A stretch of DNA of 64,000 bases from Phialocephala subalpina (Eukaryota; Ascomycota; Leotiomycetes; Helotiales; Mollisiaceae): positions 334,677 to 398,676 of the forward strand of contig FJOG01000041.1 in NCBI GenBank assembly GCA_900073065.1. Direction: 5' to 3'. The position numbers and the translations under genes are program-made. How positions within the stretch are numbered: the stretch's first letter is position 1; the number at the start of each line of letters is the position of its first letter. This document shows, in pieces, positions 10,047 to 22,043 of the stretch. The notes below the pieces were generated by a model. That model saw nothing but the letters and a program-made list of their open reading frames with translations, was not told the DNA's origin and did not search any database.

Positions 10047-12086
10047 ATGGTTGCCTGGAGGGCTGCAACACAGCAAGTTGTTGATAAACAAAACAGCGCC
10101 CTCCTTCTTGACCTCAGTAATCCTGATCAAGAGAAGTTTTCAATCTGCATTATGGAAGCGTTCTTTCAGGAAAACAGAGATTCCTACATTAAGCAGGTCG
10201 CTACTTTTCAACCTTCTCAAGACCAAGCCCAGTGTGCTGGCTGCGAGTCAGGTGAAGAAGATACATCGATTGGTGTACGCGTTCGGCCGTTGCTCCCAAA
10301 CGAGATTGAAGATAGCGAAGTTGTCGGCATTTCAGTACGACCTGAAGCAGGATATGCAGATGTCCATGAGTTGCGGCGCAAAATCAATGGGCAGCCAACA
10401 TTAAATGTGAGGGGGTTCTTTCCTGTCTCGAAATCGAGAGTACTGATGTTTCTTCGCAGTCTTCCAGCTTCCGGCTCGACAAGGTCTATGGACCTGATCG
10501 GACATCAGAGGATGTCTACCATGGCCTTGTTGCACCGTTGGTACCATGGGCGTGGGGAGGTGGAATTAGTACTCTGTTTGCCTATGGCCAGACCGGATCT
10601 GGGAAAACGTACAGTGTGAGCGAGCTGGAGAGATTGGCTGCTGCAGAACTTATGAATGGGAATCTTGAAGGAAACCGTGATGTTTATATTTGCGCGTTTG
10701 AGCTCGTTGGGAAGGAAGCCTTTGGTAAAGTCCCTGCTGCTCTGCTTTTCATCAAGCGATAGGAGGTTACGAAGAGAGACTCTTTAATTCTGACAACCCA
10801 ACAGACCTCCTAAACGACCGCCGGAAGATCGTTGTCATGGAAGATGCCTTTGGCGAATCCCAACTCGTAGGTGCCGTCGAGGAAAAACCGTCCACTGCGG
10901 AAGAACTCCTTTCGCATATCGAGCGCAGCATGTCCTTCCGAAAGACCGCTCCCACTTCTAAGAACGACAGATCGTCTCGCTCCCATGCCGTCTGCCGTAT
11001 CAGGATCGCTAATAAAGACGTCATTGATGCTCCAGATGGCCAGCTCTTCCTCGTTGATCTCGCTGGTAGCGAGGTGGACAGGGACATAAAGGAGCATTCC
11101 CGGGATCGGATGATGGAGACTCGGGATATCAACGTGTCTCTTTCGACGCTTAAGGATTGTATCCGGGGGAGAGCGATGTGGAACATGACGGATGGCGTTG
11201 CCGCGAATAAGAGAGCAATGAATGTCCACGTTCCATTCAGGAGCAGTGTTCTTACAAAGGTGTTGAAGCATGTCTTCGATGTGAAAGGTGACCGATACTG
11301 TAAGACAACTGTCTTAGCATGCGTCAAGCCCAATGCAGCAGACGCCGGACCGAGCAAGAATACACTGCGATACGCCGAGCTCCTTCGAGTACCCGTTCCG
11401 AAGATCAAGCCTGCGTCATACAACGTCAATATACCGAGTACTTGGTCTCATCATGCTTTGATGGAATGGATTGAGAGGAATGTGAGTTATTCCATCTCAG
11501 ACGCGAAGATTCTTTGCTTACATTCACCCTGCAGTCCGGAAGCCCAACAATCTCCTCCTCCCTCCTTGCCCCAACCGAAAACGGGACACAGCTCTGCAAG
11601 CTTCCTAAAGGCGAGTTCGTCTCCCGCTGTCTCAAAACTCCAAATGTCTCCCCCGAACACGCCCGCGCCTTCTACGACAAGCTCTGGCGATTGCACATCG
11701 ACTCGCGCACCGCCAGGAGCGCTACTCCCTCCGAGGTCAGCTCAGCCATAGCGTCAGAAGACAAAGCGTCCCCGAAGCCAAATGTCCCCTTCCAGGAGCG
11801 TCTCCAGCCTGGGATGATTGTGCGTGTTAAGCGGCGATTGAGAACAGATTTCGTCCAGCATGCCATGATCCTCTGCCCTGAGGGAGCTTTCGAGAAGGAC
11901 GCGGTGAACCGAGAGGAGATGATGGGCAAGAAGAGGTATGTTTGCGCGCAGATTTTTGGAGCTGTCATGGCGGATGCATATAATCTTGCGATGGAGGCGA
12001 AGAAAGTGATTGCGGCGGAAGATATGGAGGCGGAGGTCTCCATGGAATGGGATGCCCCAACTCGGTATTGGTTTATGACGATTTAG
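10047..12086 (+). CDS. Divergent kinesin-like motor protein
   Basis: Exons 10047-10406, 10460-10724, 10805-11481 and 11535-12086 join in frame to give 617 residues; the introns are 53, 80 and 53 nt. The motor motifs occur in order: GVRVRPLLPNE (start of motor), FAYGQTGSGKT (P-loop), FDLLNDR, NDRSSRSHA (switch I), LVDLAGSE (switch II), HVPFRSS and NTLRYAELL. The protein should hydrolyse ATP and bind microtubules. Only about 35 residues separate the P-loop from the DLLNDR block, where typical kinesins have roughly 65-70. This suggests a divergent filamentous-fungal subfamily. The tail after the motor is short and lacks an evident long coiled coil. The gene appears intact and is not obviously linked to its neighbours. 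Confidence 0.9.
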
Positions 12087-13601
12087 GGAATGGAGGAGAG
12101 AGAGGAGAGGCCAGTGATAGTTGCAAATAACTTCAGAAGGCTCGATGAGGTTTCGTTCAGCGGTTTCTTTTTCGCATATAATGTAGACATGTGCTCCCAT
12201 CGCGAATTTTACACTCTTCAGATAACCTGATATATACTAGAATGCATTCTATTCCACTCCAAAATTTGTCAGACTCGCCGCTCTTGGATGGAAGCCCCTT
12301 CGGCTGGAGTTTCTAGCATTTGCAAAGGGCTTCTGTAACTACCTTCCTCTTCGACGGGTTTTTATTACCAAATCGTCTTTATAGGACAAATAGAGCGTTT
12401 CCAATTGGTCTTTGAGGATCTTGAATTCTAGGCTGTTCTGAAGCTCGTGCTGCCTTTCTACTGGGATTTATCAGGATCTTTAAGCGGCTCAGGTGAGCTA
12501 GATGAGGAGAGGGTGAGCCAAGGGTAGTTAGCGCCTGAGTAGAAGCGGCCAGCTAACTAACAAACCTTGGGACAAAGAAAAAAAAAGGTTGTATTTAACG
12601 CAAAGAGATTTGCTCAAACTTTTAAGTAATCTCTCGCCCCTCACTCAGCCCTTGCGAACAACTAGAACAATAAGCAACAGACAATGCAGCGATGACAATT
12701 CAAAATAAAGCTTGGAAGCAAAGTAGGTCACTGTCGGGCATTGGAAGTCCGAACGCCGGGTGAGGAATCAAGAAGTGAAGTCAAATTTGTCTTGAAATCT
12801 CAGCTTCACCTTCTCGACAAGTAGCGTACCCGATATAAAGCCGTTTGGTGAGATGCGGGGTAAAATAGGGGTTAGGGGCTGGACACAATTAGGTTTGATT
12901 TCTATTGAAATGTGAGTGTCCACCAAGTTTGTGAAGGTTTTCAAGATTAACCTTAAGTTTATTTTACCTTCAAATATCTAGATATTCACAGTGCATCAAT
13001 ACATTGCCTACGTTTCTTTCATTCGCGAGCTGAATGCATTGGGTCGGGGTGAGGCGGGGTTCACCGAGTTTTACGACTTTCCTATCGCTGTATTTTTAGT
13101 GAGAAAGCCTGCCGTGTATATATATATATATTAGAGGGAAAGACGCCTTATATATTCTAAAAGATAGTGCATGGCTGATAAGTTCCGCGGACGATATCCT
13201 GGTAACCAATATGTTTCTGGCTGACATGTTTGTGACCGCCATCTGTTTCTCTGGCTCTGCGCTGCTCCTCCAACTCAGTCACGTAGAGCGCGCTATGGGT
13301 CGGGTTCCTGTGTGGGAAGGTTTCTGAGTCGTGGTGGCAGTGAAGGTCGGCATTTCCCGCACACGTTTGCTCGCAGTCTTGGCACCAAAACTTCGCCAAA
13401 TCAGCAAGTAAGCAAGCGAGCGATGATGGGTGGCTGCAGTCTGGCGCACACGAGCAAGCGTGAGGCGCACGTGTCCTTCTGCAAAATAAGCCTCGAAGCA
13501 GTTCTATAAGAAGGCTGAGCACGTCTTGTGAACTATAACGCAACGCACTGACCTCGAGTCTTCGAGACAAAGGCGACGAGGACCGCACTAGACCACGAGC
13601 C
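12087..13601. other. Intergenic, no gene seen
   Basis: The region contains a short TA microsatellite near 13117-13132 and no supported coding region. The 211-residue minus-strand frame at 13157-13792 is an antisense shadow of the HET gene start. Confidence 0.5.
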
Positions 13602-15503
13602 ATGTATCGCTTTCGATATGAGGCTGTTCCCGAGTCAGGAGGTCCATGGATACGACTTCTTGAACTCGAACCCAGATCGTCGACGGACATACATATCCAA
13701 CTCAAGAACGTCAAACTCGGCGAGCACCCTGATTTTGAAGCGTTGTCATATAGTTGGGGCACAGATTTGTCAAAGGTTCCGATATGGTGCAATCAGCGGA
13801 AATTCAGCATTCCCCGTAGCCTTTGGGTAGCACTCAACAGACTCCGCCAGCCGCACTCTGGCCAGTCCCGCCTCCTTTGGGCTGACGCTATCTGTATAAA
13901 CCAGGATGATATGGAGGAGAAGACCGCTCAAGTTCAGCTGATGCGCCAAATCTACGGAGCGGCGAAGTTGGTTATCGTATGGCTAGGGGAGGAAGCAGAG
14001 GGCAGTCACGAAGCAATGCAGATGGTGAAGAACGTCGGAGAAGGCATCTGGCAATTCTCAAGCGAAAACCAGTCGATGCTGACAACCTTCAAGCGGCATC
14101 AAGAACTTGTGCTGGCACGACTGCCGGCGTTAACCGCCTCCACTTGGGCTACGTACTGGGCGTTACTTCGGCGCAGCTGGTACAGCAGGGTATGGATCAT
14201 TCAAGAAGTTGCTTCAGCGGAGGCCGTGTTGGTGGTTTGCGGAGCCGATGAGGTATCCTGGCGCGATTTCTGGAATGTCGGTTGTCACATAAGCCAGCTC
14301 GGGCTCCACACATATTTCCCTACTCAGGTGTCCTATTTAGCGGAGCTTATGGTAGTCGGTAATGCAAAGGAAAGTTTTCGGCGCAATCTACGACGGCCCC
14401 TTATCGAGATGCTATTCCAGTTCCGAAATTTCCAGGCTACGGATCCACGGGACAAGATTTTCGCGCTTTATGGTCTTCTGCACAGTGACTGCCGCGCTGG
14501 CGCTATCCAACCTGACTATAGCTGGAACCCAGAAGATGTTTTCAGGAAGACCACCGTTTCAATTCTAGAAGCTGAATGCAATCTCGACATACTAAGCGGG
14601 CCTGTGAATGGATACGCCGACCTGACAAACAGCCAGAGTCCTTCATGGGTGGCATGCTGGACAATGAAAGATACACCTTCTCCCTTAACTTATCAACATA
14701 TCAACCGAGATCCCCAGTTCCAGGCCAGTGCTAGTTCTCAGTATAACCCTCGCTTCTTAGAAGATGAGAGGATAATGGAAGTCGACGGCTTCATCCTCGA
14801 TACGATAACTTGCGTCGCCCAGCCTGCGATCCCGATGCAACCCCCCACGGGTAATTTTGCCTGGATCAAAAGCTTTTCATCACAATGTTATTTCCACAAA
14901 CTCTTCCTGGATTGGGAGCGGGTTGTGGAAGCTCGATCAAAGGGGATATACTTCAGCGGAGAGGATATGGTGGAGGTTTACTGGCAGACGCTGCTTGGAG
15001 GCTTCACTACCTTTACTGACCTGAATACCAATTTTGGCAACCCAGAAGCAGATGCAAAGATCTTCTACCGGACTCTTTTCGAGCGTTGGGATCGAAAACA
15101 TCGTTTCTACCTCTATTTGCACAAAACGCTTCATTGGCTTCCCGGGGTCGACTATCTATGCTGCGGTGTAAGATTGATCTTTGGGTTTGGAAACATTTTG
15201 CTTCATTCTATCAACTATATTCTTGGTAGAAGGACGATTACGGCCCCTGGCCCTCAATTCTCAGAGTTTAACTACCCAGGCATATGGCGGCGAATCTTTC
15301 GCACAGAGGGTGGCTATGTTGGCCTGGCTCCCCGTTTCGCAGACGTAGGCGACAAAATTGCAATTCTGAAAGGTGGGAGGGTTGCATATGCTCTCCGTCC
15401 TGTATCCACTAGGTGGCGGCTACTCGGTGATGCGTACGTCCATGGGGTTATGCGTGGCGAGGCATTCAAAGAGGAGCGCTGCGGACACATGTTGCTAGAA
15501 TAA
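13602..15503 (+). CDS. HET-domain protein, second copy
   Basis: A single exon with an ATG start encodes 633 residues. HET motifs are clear: FEALSYSWG near residue 48, LLWADAICINQDD near 91-103, LMRQIYGAAK and VWLGEEAEGS. Further in are YSRVWIIQEV and DPRDKIFALYGLL, both usual for the family. The C-terminus has YVGLAPRFADVGDKI and DAYVHGVMRGEAF, the standard ending. Its divergence from the 3469 copy shows it is not a recent duplicate. A role in nonself recognition is inferred from the family only. Confidence 0.94.
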   Translation: MYRFRYEAVPESGGPWIRLLELEPRSSTDIHIQLKNVKLGEHPDFEALSYSWGTDLSKVPIWCNQRKFSIPRSLWVALNRLRQPHSGQSRLLWADAICINQDDMEEKTAQVQLMRQIYGAAKLVIVWLGEEAEGSHEAMQMVKNVGEGIWQFSSENQSMLTTFKRHQELVLARLPALTASTWATYWALLRRSWYSRVWIIQEVASAEAVLVVCGADEVSWRDFWNVGCHISQLGLHTYFPTQVSYLAELMVVGNAKESFRRNLRRPLIEMLFQFRNFQATDPRDKIFALYGLLHSDCRAGAIQPDYSWNPEDVFRKTTVSILEAECNLDILSGPVNGYADLTNSQSPSWVACWTMKDTPSPLTYQHINRDPQFQASASSQYNPRFLEDERIMEVDGFILDTITCVAQPAIPMQPPTGNFAWIKSFSSQCYFHKLFLDWERVVEARSKGIYFSGEDMVEVYWQTLLGGFTTFTDLNTNFGNPEADAKIFYRTLFERWDRKHRFYLYLHKTLHWLPGVDYLCCGVRLIFGFGNILLHSINYILGRRTITAPGPQFSEFNYPGIWRRIFRTEGGYVGLAPRFADVGDKIAILKGGRVAYALRPVSTRWRLLGDAYVHGVMRGEAFKEERCGHMLLE

Positions 15504-17855
15504 TTTGTTATCCAACGGGTCCGTTTGCGCTTGGCCAACCCTCTCCAGTTCCGGATAATTGTTAGTTTACCACTAGCATTTATCTTATAAGGAGCTAAAA
15601 CAGACTCTTGAATGAAATATTATTGACCATCTTGATACTTGAAGGACGTGGCTATGTTCAAGGCCGCAAACATTTTAGATATCATAATAGGGGTAAGGTG
15701 AAACTTAACCGACTTGCTTCTAACGAGGTTAGTCAGCATTGCCGCGCTGCTTAGGCGTTGACGACGAGGTAGACAAGATCTAGAGTGGTGCCAAAGCCAC
15801 TGCGAGCACGCATCCCACCAACTCCTTCGCGACGGCGATTGCAGCACTGCAACCAAGAAATCCAAGGCAATCTCAATGATTTGAGGACAAGTATCGAGGG
15901 CTATGTTGGGAAACCCCGAAATCACGATATAGGCGGCCAAATTGTCGAAGCTCCTGCGATATCGGTTGCGAGTGTTATGTCAGTGAGGCCTCTGTTTGCC
16001 TTGCCGCCGATGCGGAACACAAGTGAGTTGGCCGCAGGGTTTTCGCAGGATCTTTGGCCAGCGGCGGAGCTTGATGATTATTATGATAGTACTGTGTGAT
16101 GAGGGGTGGGGAATAAGGTCCTCCTTCTGACAACGGCGTTCTCAATCTAATTAGCGGGATCCAAATTAGGCTCTTAGGAAATCCGTGCAGGGTTGACAGG
16201 GGAGCCGGAACAGATCCCTTGTCTGCAAGTAGTGGTCAGGCTGGCTCAGGGTATCCTATGACGCCCTCAGGTTGCTCAGGCCATATTTAGAAATGCTCAC
16301 CCTCGGCTCAGGTTAGAGCAGCGACTGCTCAGGTCCAAAGACGGACGTGAACTTGGTGGGGTCAGTTTTCGTGTGAGACTTTATCGGGAGTAAACTGAAC
16401 TGTTTGGGATAACAAATTGTATGATGGTATTGATTGATCAGGCCTAGGATGTGCTTAAGATGGGATGCTTTTATCGCATAATTTTTGGGAAGAGGGGAGA
16501 TTAGGATGAGGGTGACATGAACCAGGTAGTAGGGTGGCATATGAGGGACGATGAGTGGCAGTGGATATTATTTGAGGTCAATTTGGTGATTGAAGGATGC
16601 AAGTCGAGGCTTCCTCATCACAGGGGAGAGTCAAAATCCGCTCATCATCCTCGGTCACGTGCCGTTGGCGCACATCTAGACCACTACCAGGGACAGCCAA
16701 GCCTGCGAGCCGACCTTCTGATGTTCTGGATCTGGCTCAGGTTTTGAAGAAAGTCGGTAAAGTATCGTCAATTCCAAGCCCCTGGTGGTCCGTCCAAGAC
16801 CGGGCAAGATCAAACCCTACGATGTTTTCCTTGGGACATTTTTCAGACTCAACACGAATCCCTGAGAGTGGAATGAGTACGGTAAATGACAACTTATTTG
16901 AAAATTCTGACACAAAAGATGTTCGAACTCGCTGAAGTGGTTATGCCGGGAAAACGATGAAGTGTCTGATCATGCAGCAAAGTTTCCCCCTAAATCCGTA
17001 TCTTGGAACTAGTCTGCGAACCGTCAGGCCTATAGATGTATACGACTCCTTTTTATAGCGATTTTCGAATGTTTTCCGAGTTCTGTGATCACCAACGACG
17101 GAAAAACATTGAACCAGAAATCTTGGCCGTCATCCGTGTCGGAGTGTATGGTCACGACCGCCACATTTCTCAGAGCGTAATGGACCGTACGACCGACAAC
17201 GACTGACAACCATTAACGTGACGAACACTGCATTTCTCGTCGACTCTTACCTCGAAAGAAATCGAATCCTGGTGTTGGCAAAGTTCCGACCCTATTTTGC
17301 GAGCCTTGCACTCAAGTCTTCGACGATACCCCAATTTACTTTTCCCACCTGATACACCACCAACAACAAACTCTCACCAGCAAAAGGCGCAATCGCATAC
17401 AAATCCATGACCGGAGTCTTGGGGTGCAATTGTAAGTAAATTCAACTGTTGCAGGTAAGTGTGTGTACCTATTATCCAGAGAATCATGAATTTCGCTACG
17501 ATCTTGCGCCCCTGATTCCACTTCCACTTCCACGTCCTCTTTGCGTTAGCGCACAATACACTTGCTAACTAGCTGCATTGCTACATTCACAGAGCAGCAG
17601 AGTCTACACTTCGACGCGTGAACCACGACCTTTTATCGTGTCTTCGCTTTTCTCGATGAATAACGCACTCCGATGCTGGTAAATTGCCTTGGAGAGCCTC
17701 AAGATTTCATCTTCGAACCATCTTAATGGCACTATACCCTGCTTATTAAGTTCGTTCCCTGAGAGAGCTGGAAAGACGGCCGTACAAGCCATGTAATATA
17801 GATTTGGCTACCGTTGATGCACTCTTAGTAGGGTCTTCCCAATAAGTTCCGAAAG
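15504..17855. other. Intergenic with only weak open frames
   Basis: Frames at 15785-16099 (plus) and 15620-15940 (minus) overlap and neither has a recognisable motif. The stretch 16100-17850 shows only short frames and no RNA gene that I can see. Confidence 0.4.
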
Positions 17856-18119
17856 CTAGGGTTCATGCTCTGCGGCGTTGCACATAATCTTGTGGAGGAT
17901 GTTTACGTTTGCTGACTCAAGAATGTCGAGGAATTGAGGCGTCCGTTTTGCTCCCAGGCTAGCAATGAATGCTTTCGCAACTCCCTCCTGGGTCCAGGGA
18001 TGAGCACTGCCTGACATAGTATTTTGCTCCTTTAGCCAGGCTCGAAAAGACTCAAAGCGGTCAGGCTTTCTTGATTGAGATGGTTTGGTATCGGTTTGGT
18101 GTTCCTGCTTCCCGTCCAT
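17856..18119 (-). CDS. Possible small protein, 87 residues
   Basis: The ATG at 18119 opens a frame of ordinary composition containing RFESFRAWLKEQN and TPQFLDILESANVNILHKI, probably helical. No family is recognised. Its start lies only about 125 bases from the beginning of the broken gene on the other strand. The frame extends upstream beyond the ATG, so the start is uncertain and the whole call is tentative. Confidence 0.35.
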   Translation of the reverse strand: MDGKQEHQTDTKPSQSRKPDRFESFRAWLKEQNTMSGSAHPWTQEGVAKAFIASLGAKRTPQFLDILESANVNILHKIMCNAAEHEP

Positions 18120-18243
18120 TGTGACCGCGAGTTGACTTCGGGGTGGGGGAGGAGAGTACGGGGTATCGGAAGTACAGTACAAGGTGATATTGAAATTTGT
18201 GTGAAGCGACGTCGGTTGCGTCGTCGTTGTCGCGAGTTGGGAG

Positions 18244-20658
18244 ATGGGTCGGAAGGATTTCTTGGGAGTAGGGAGGAGGAAGGATATCGCGGAGGAGCCG
18301 ATACTCGAGAAGGCTCTGTGGAATGGGTTTCCGATCATACAACGTGCGAAAATACTGAAGACGGCCTGGCCAAATATTCCGAAGCTACATCAGCAGGACA
18401 TGCGAAAAATCCTCAGTGGCGACCTATCCTGGCCCCCGACGAAGAAGCATGACGGGCTGCGGCGATGTCCCACTTGAATCCGGAGGACCTGTGCACCGAT
18501 GATCTTTTCCTTGTGATGCATGCTTCACGGGTCAAGACTTGCCCAAGCCGTTTTGCTTGTGCCGATTTACAGGCAATGGAGCCAGGAATCCGGTTGGCAC
18601 GGTTCGATTCTATCGCTGCCATCACAGCTTCCATGATATTCTTCGCTGAGACCGACGATCCGCAGACATACGTGAGGATTGAGGAGTGATCTCCTTCGCA
18701 ATTAGAGGGAGGGCCGCCTCTTTTACAGCTTTTCAAGGGCCGCGATATTCTTCTTGCACATCTCGACATGTTCGAGGGTCTAACCAATTGCGCACAATCC
18801 ATCCTACTTGAGCCAACGATGGACGATCCTACCAGCACGATCGCCATAGGTCCAGCACCTACTTTACAATCCCAGGCTGATTTGAGAGTCTGCGATTCCT
18901 TGGGACGCCTGGAGTCTGAGGTGCCGTATCGAGTCCCTATAAACGCCGATATGGCCGCCCTTCTCTCCTTGGTGGAAGCTAGACGCAGCTACAGCGAGAC
19001 GTGCCTTTCTGCTGCGAGAACAGAATCCAGCTTGTGCTTTCGCGTTCATCGAAGACATATGTCAGCACGACTCTGTTTGGGTCAAGAATAATGCAGAAAA
19101 CATAGACATCAATCCTCTGGAGCTTTGGCCAGAAGCTGTCTGCAGCATGATGTCTGGGTTACACATAGATTTGATCTGCGGAGATTTCACTTTTCTCAAT
19201 CTCCAAATCGTGGCAGATCTCAAGGTCAAGCTGGGTAATCAAGTCGCTCCAAACACGCTACCACCAGCGATCTATCTCACAGCTGTGGCAAATTTGTGGT
19301 CGAGATTCCAGAGTTTCGAGAAGAATTTGATAGCCAGATTGAGCCAATATGCCCACGGCGCACCTGGAATGCGAGACTTGTATCTGCTCGAGGAATCAGA
19401 TGGGGAGAAAAAGCCGGAAGCATTAGTTAATACTCCTAACATGCTGCGAAATCTGATCCAAGCACTGCTATCTAGGCTAGATGGCCCACCTAGAGTTTTG
19501 TCTATACGTTTGATTCTTGACCAAATCGAACGACTCTTCATGACCTCAGAATCAGACAGGGATACCTCCTCGCTTATTTCCGGTATTCTGTCAGATCTAA
19601 TGCTCATCGATCATCTGGGGTCTGCGGTCTCACAGTTTTCCTGGGTGTACGGAATTGAGAGAAAGCTGGAACAAATTCCACATGATCTCCGCTCTAATGC
19701 CAGCCCCGTGTGGATCTGGAAAAGGCAGTGGTTAATTAAGGCTGAGGAGGAACTACGGGGCAAGTTTCGGGAAGATTGTGGTTCTGTGGGGGATTCAAAG
19801 TTTATGAACTCATAATACTTCTACTATTTTTGGAACGAGAAGGGCGGTGCCACTAGAGAACGGGCAGAGGTGAAATTAGATGGCTTCTAGAGAGACACTG
19901 ATGCTTTCGGCAAGGCTACGATCGGTGCGACCTTGGTTGAGAAGCTCCATTACTTTTTGGACGTCCAAATTTCCTCGCACCCTGCCTCAATTACTTCGAC
20001 ATCACATCCACTTTTATCCCCACGCAGAGAACGTCATCTCAAACCAGAGATTGCCGGCCCGAAACTTTCCAAGGCCTTAGAGCCAACTTCTGGAGAAAAC
20101 CTTCTCGATATCGCCAGTCTCGATGTCTCTGAGAGTGGAGGAACTGATGTTGACGATTACTAAGATCATAGCGCTACAAACACTGATGATACTGGTCCGC
20201 CACAAGGCGTGGAGCGAGAAACCCCTGTTGATGTTGAGGGAGACTGGGAATTACAGGGCAATGTTGAAGAGGCCAGTGTACCCAATGCATGGCCAACGGA
20301 AAGCGACAAACCGGGTCAGCGATACTATAAAGAGGGGCTTCAACAATCCGAGGAGCCCGAAGCAAAATCGGAGTTCATCACAGGCACGAAGACAATTGTA
20401 GTTCCCAGGCGTGCAAAGGATATTCTGGACTCCATTTTGTACAACCCCCGCCAAAAAGGCAAGCCAGCTCCAATCGCCTGAGTGGACTGTTGCTGGGCAT
20501 TGGGAGAAGTTGGTTTCAGTGTCGTCGCCATCGGCGGAAGCAGGTGGGAATTTAGACCAGTCAGGAAGGAACTTGTGGAGAACCATGATGTGAAGTCCTT
20601 TATCATCGACCGCCCGCACAAGAAGGGCAAGGAAGGGGCAAAGCTTCTTTACTACTAA
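18244..20658 (+). pseudogene. Uncharacterised family member 2, broken
   Basis: Conserved blocks occur in the right order but in shifting frames. TAWPNIPKLHQQD (18.36 kb) shifts frame near 18470 into LNPEDLCTDDLF. VPYRVPINADMAALLSLVEARR (18.9 kb) shifts near 19005 into a frame reading LREQNP and then IEDICQHD. A 222-residue open segment at 19147-19815 contains PGMRDLYLLEESD and ILSDLMLIDHL. A further segment from about 19880 is cut by TAA at 20161 and TGA at 20479, and ends at 20658 with the GEVGFSVV and SRWEF module. The TGA at 20479 sits where the 9.1 kb copy has Trp. With at least two frameshifts and two stops this is very probably a pseudogene, unless the assembly is faulty. Confidence 0.7.
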
Positions 20659-22043
20659 GCTCGCGACATCGGCAGTGATCTCTGGAGAAGGTTTGGGTGG
20701 ACTACGGAGACATTTGAGGTTATTCAAAGAGAGGTGGTAGAAGAGTAAGCGACGCCTTGATAGGTGATCTGAGATTTTGTGTGATTCAAGAAGGATACAA
20801 TTGGAAATGAGATGTTAGGATGATTCTGGATAGGATTCTTGGGCTATTGGATTGGACGCCATTCAGACTCGGCACAATACAAACTTCTATTGTAGCAAAA
20901 ATACTCTCATCATTGTGAAATGATGACTATAGACTTTATGTGAGATAAAAGTCGATCCTGTGAATAATTTACTGCAAGTCTAAGGGTTTCGCATTCTTTC
21001 GAAACCTTAAAATCTTTATTTACAACCCCGAGATTTTAGCGATCATATCATTGAGACAAGATATGAACCATATTGAAGTTTAGTGATCACGATCCTATAG
21101 GAAGATTATTTTTCCATTACTAGCGCTAGAGAATTATAATTTTACAACTAAATGCAATATTCAAGTATAATGGCCACCAAATTCAATAGGTTTAATTATT
21201 ATTCTATATAATAATTATCTTTATCTAAGGATTTATAAAGGGTAATAAATACGCTTATTTCGTTTATTACCGAAGATTTCCCGACTTAAAACTTATTACT
21301 CAAAAACGTATTATTTTATTTTATTCAAATTAAATTTCTTTTTATATATAAATAAAAATTAATTCGCTAAAATTAATTTTGATTTAATTATTAAAAATAC
21401 TAATTATTATCTAATTTATATAATATAATTATTCTAAATAATAAAATAAAATAATTTTATTATATTTTTCTATTCTTATATTTTCTAATAAATAATATAA
21501 AAATTATAAAACGAATTATTAGAAAAATCTTTAAATATATTCGAAATTTGATTTTTGGTATTTAATATAAAAGTTTTTAATTGGGCGTAAAAATATTATA
21601 TAAAAGGCTCGGGAAGTTTAACGGTTTATATAGGGTACTAAATAAATATTCGAGGTTTACTTTGAATTAAAGTATTATATTGACGTTAAATAGTAATCGC
21701 TCAATTTCGACGATAGCCATATTGGCATTGGGATGAAAATATAGTTGAAGTAAAAGGCAACGAGGCCCTGCTAAGGATTTTCCCCTGTATTTATATTATA
21801 GCGGATAGCGAGCCTTATGTAGTAACTCGAGATATCGTATTGATGAAACCACAATAAATACTAGCGGTTGAGATGGAGAGGAATAATCTATCTAGTCTTA
21901 CGATTATAAGAGCAGGACCGAGATCGATGGCATTCTGGCCCCGAAGAATGTTAACTTCTGTGAACGGAACGAATGGTTTTTAATTCCGCCAGTCTTCTCC
22001 CTTGCCCGACTCCAGCCCCTGATGTATTACTTCTCCTCTATCT
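20659..22043. other. Intergenic with AT-rich tract (about 21130-21680)
   Basis: The core is extremely AT-rich with long runs of alternating A and T and no open frames. This is typical of a RIP-mutated repeat. No transposon gene or terminal repeat is readable. It lies just beyond the 3' end of the sulfatase gene. Confidence 0.65.

Noticed and set aside
13157..13792. Minus-strand frame of 211 residues
   Set aside because: It overlaps the HET gene start in antisense and has no recognisable motif.
15620..16099. Overlapping frames of about 105 residues on both strands
   Set aside because: Neither has motifs or splice partners, and the choice between them is arbitrary.
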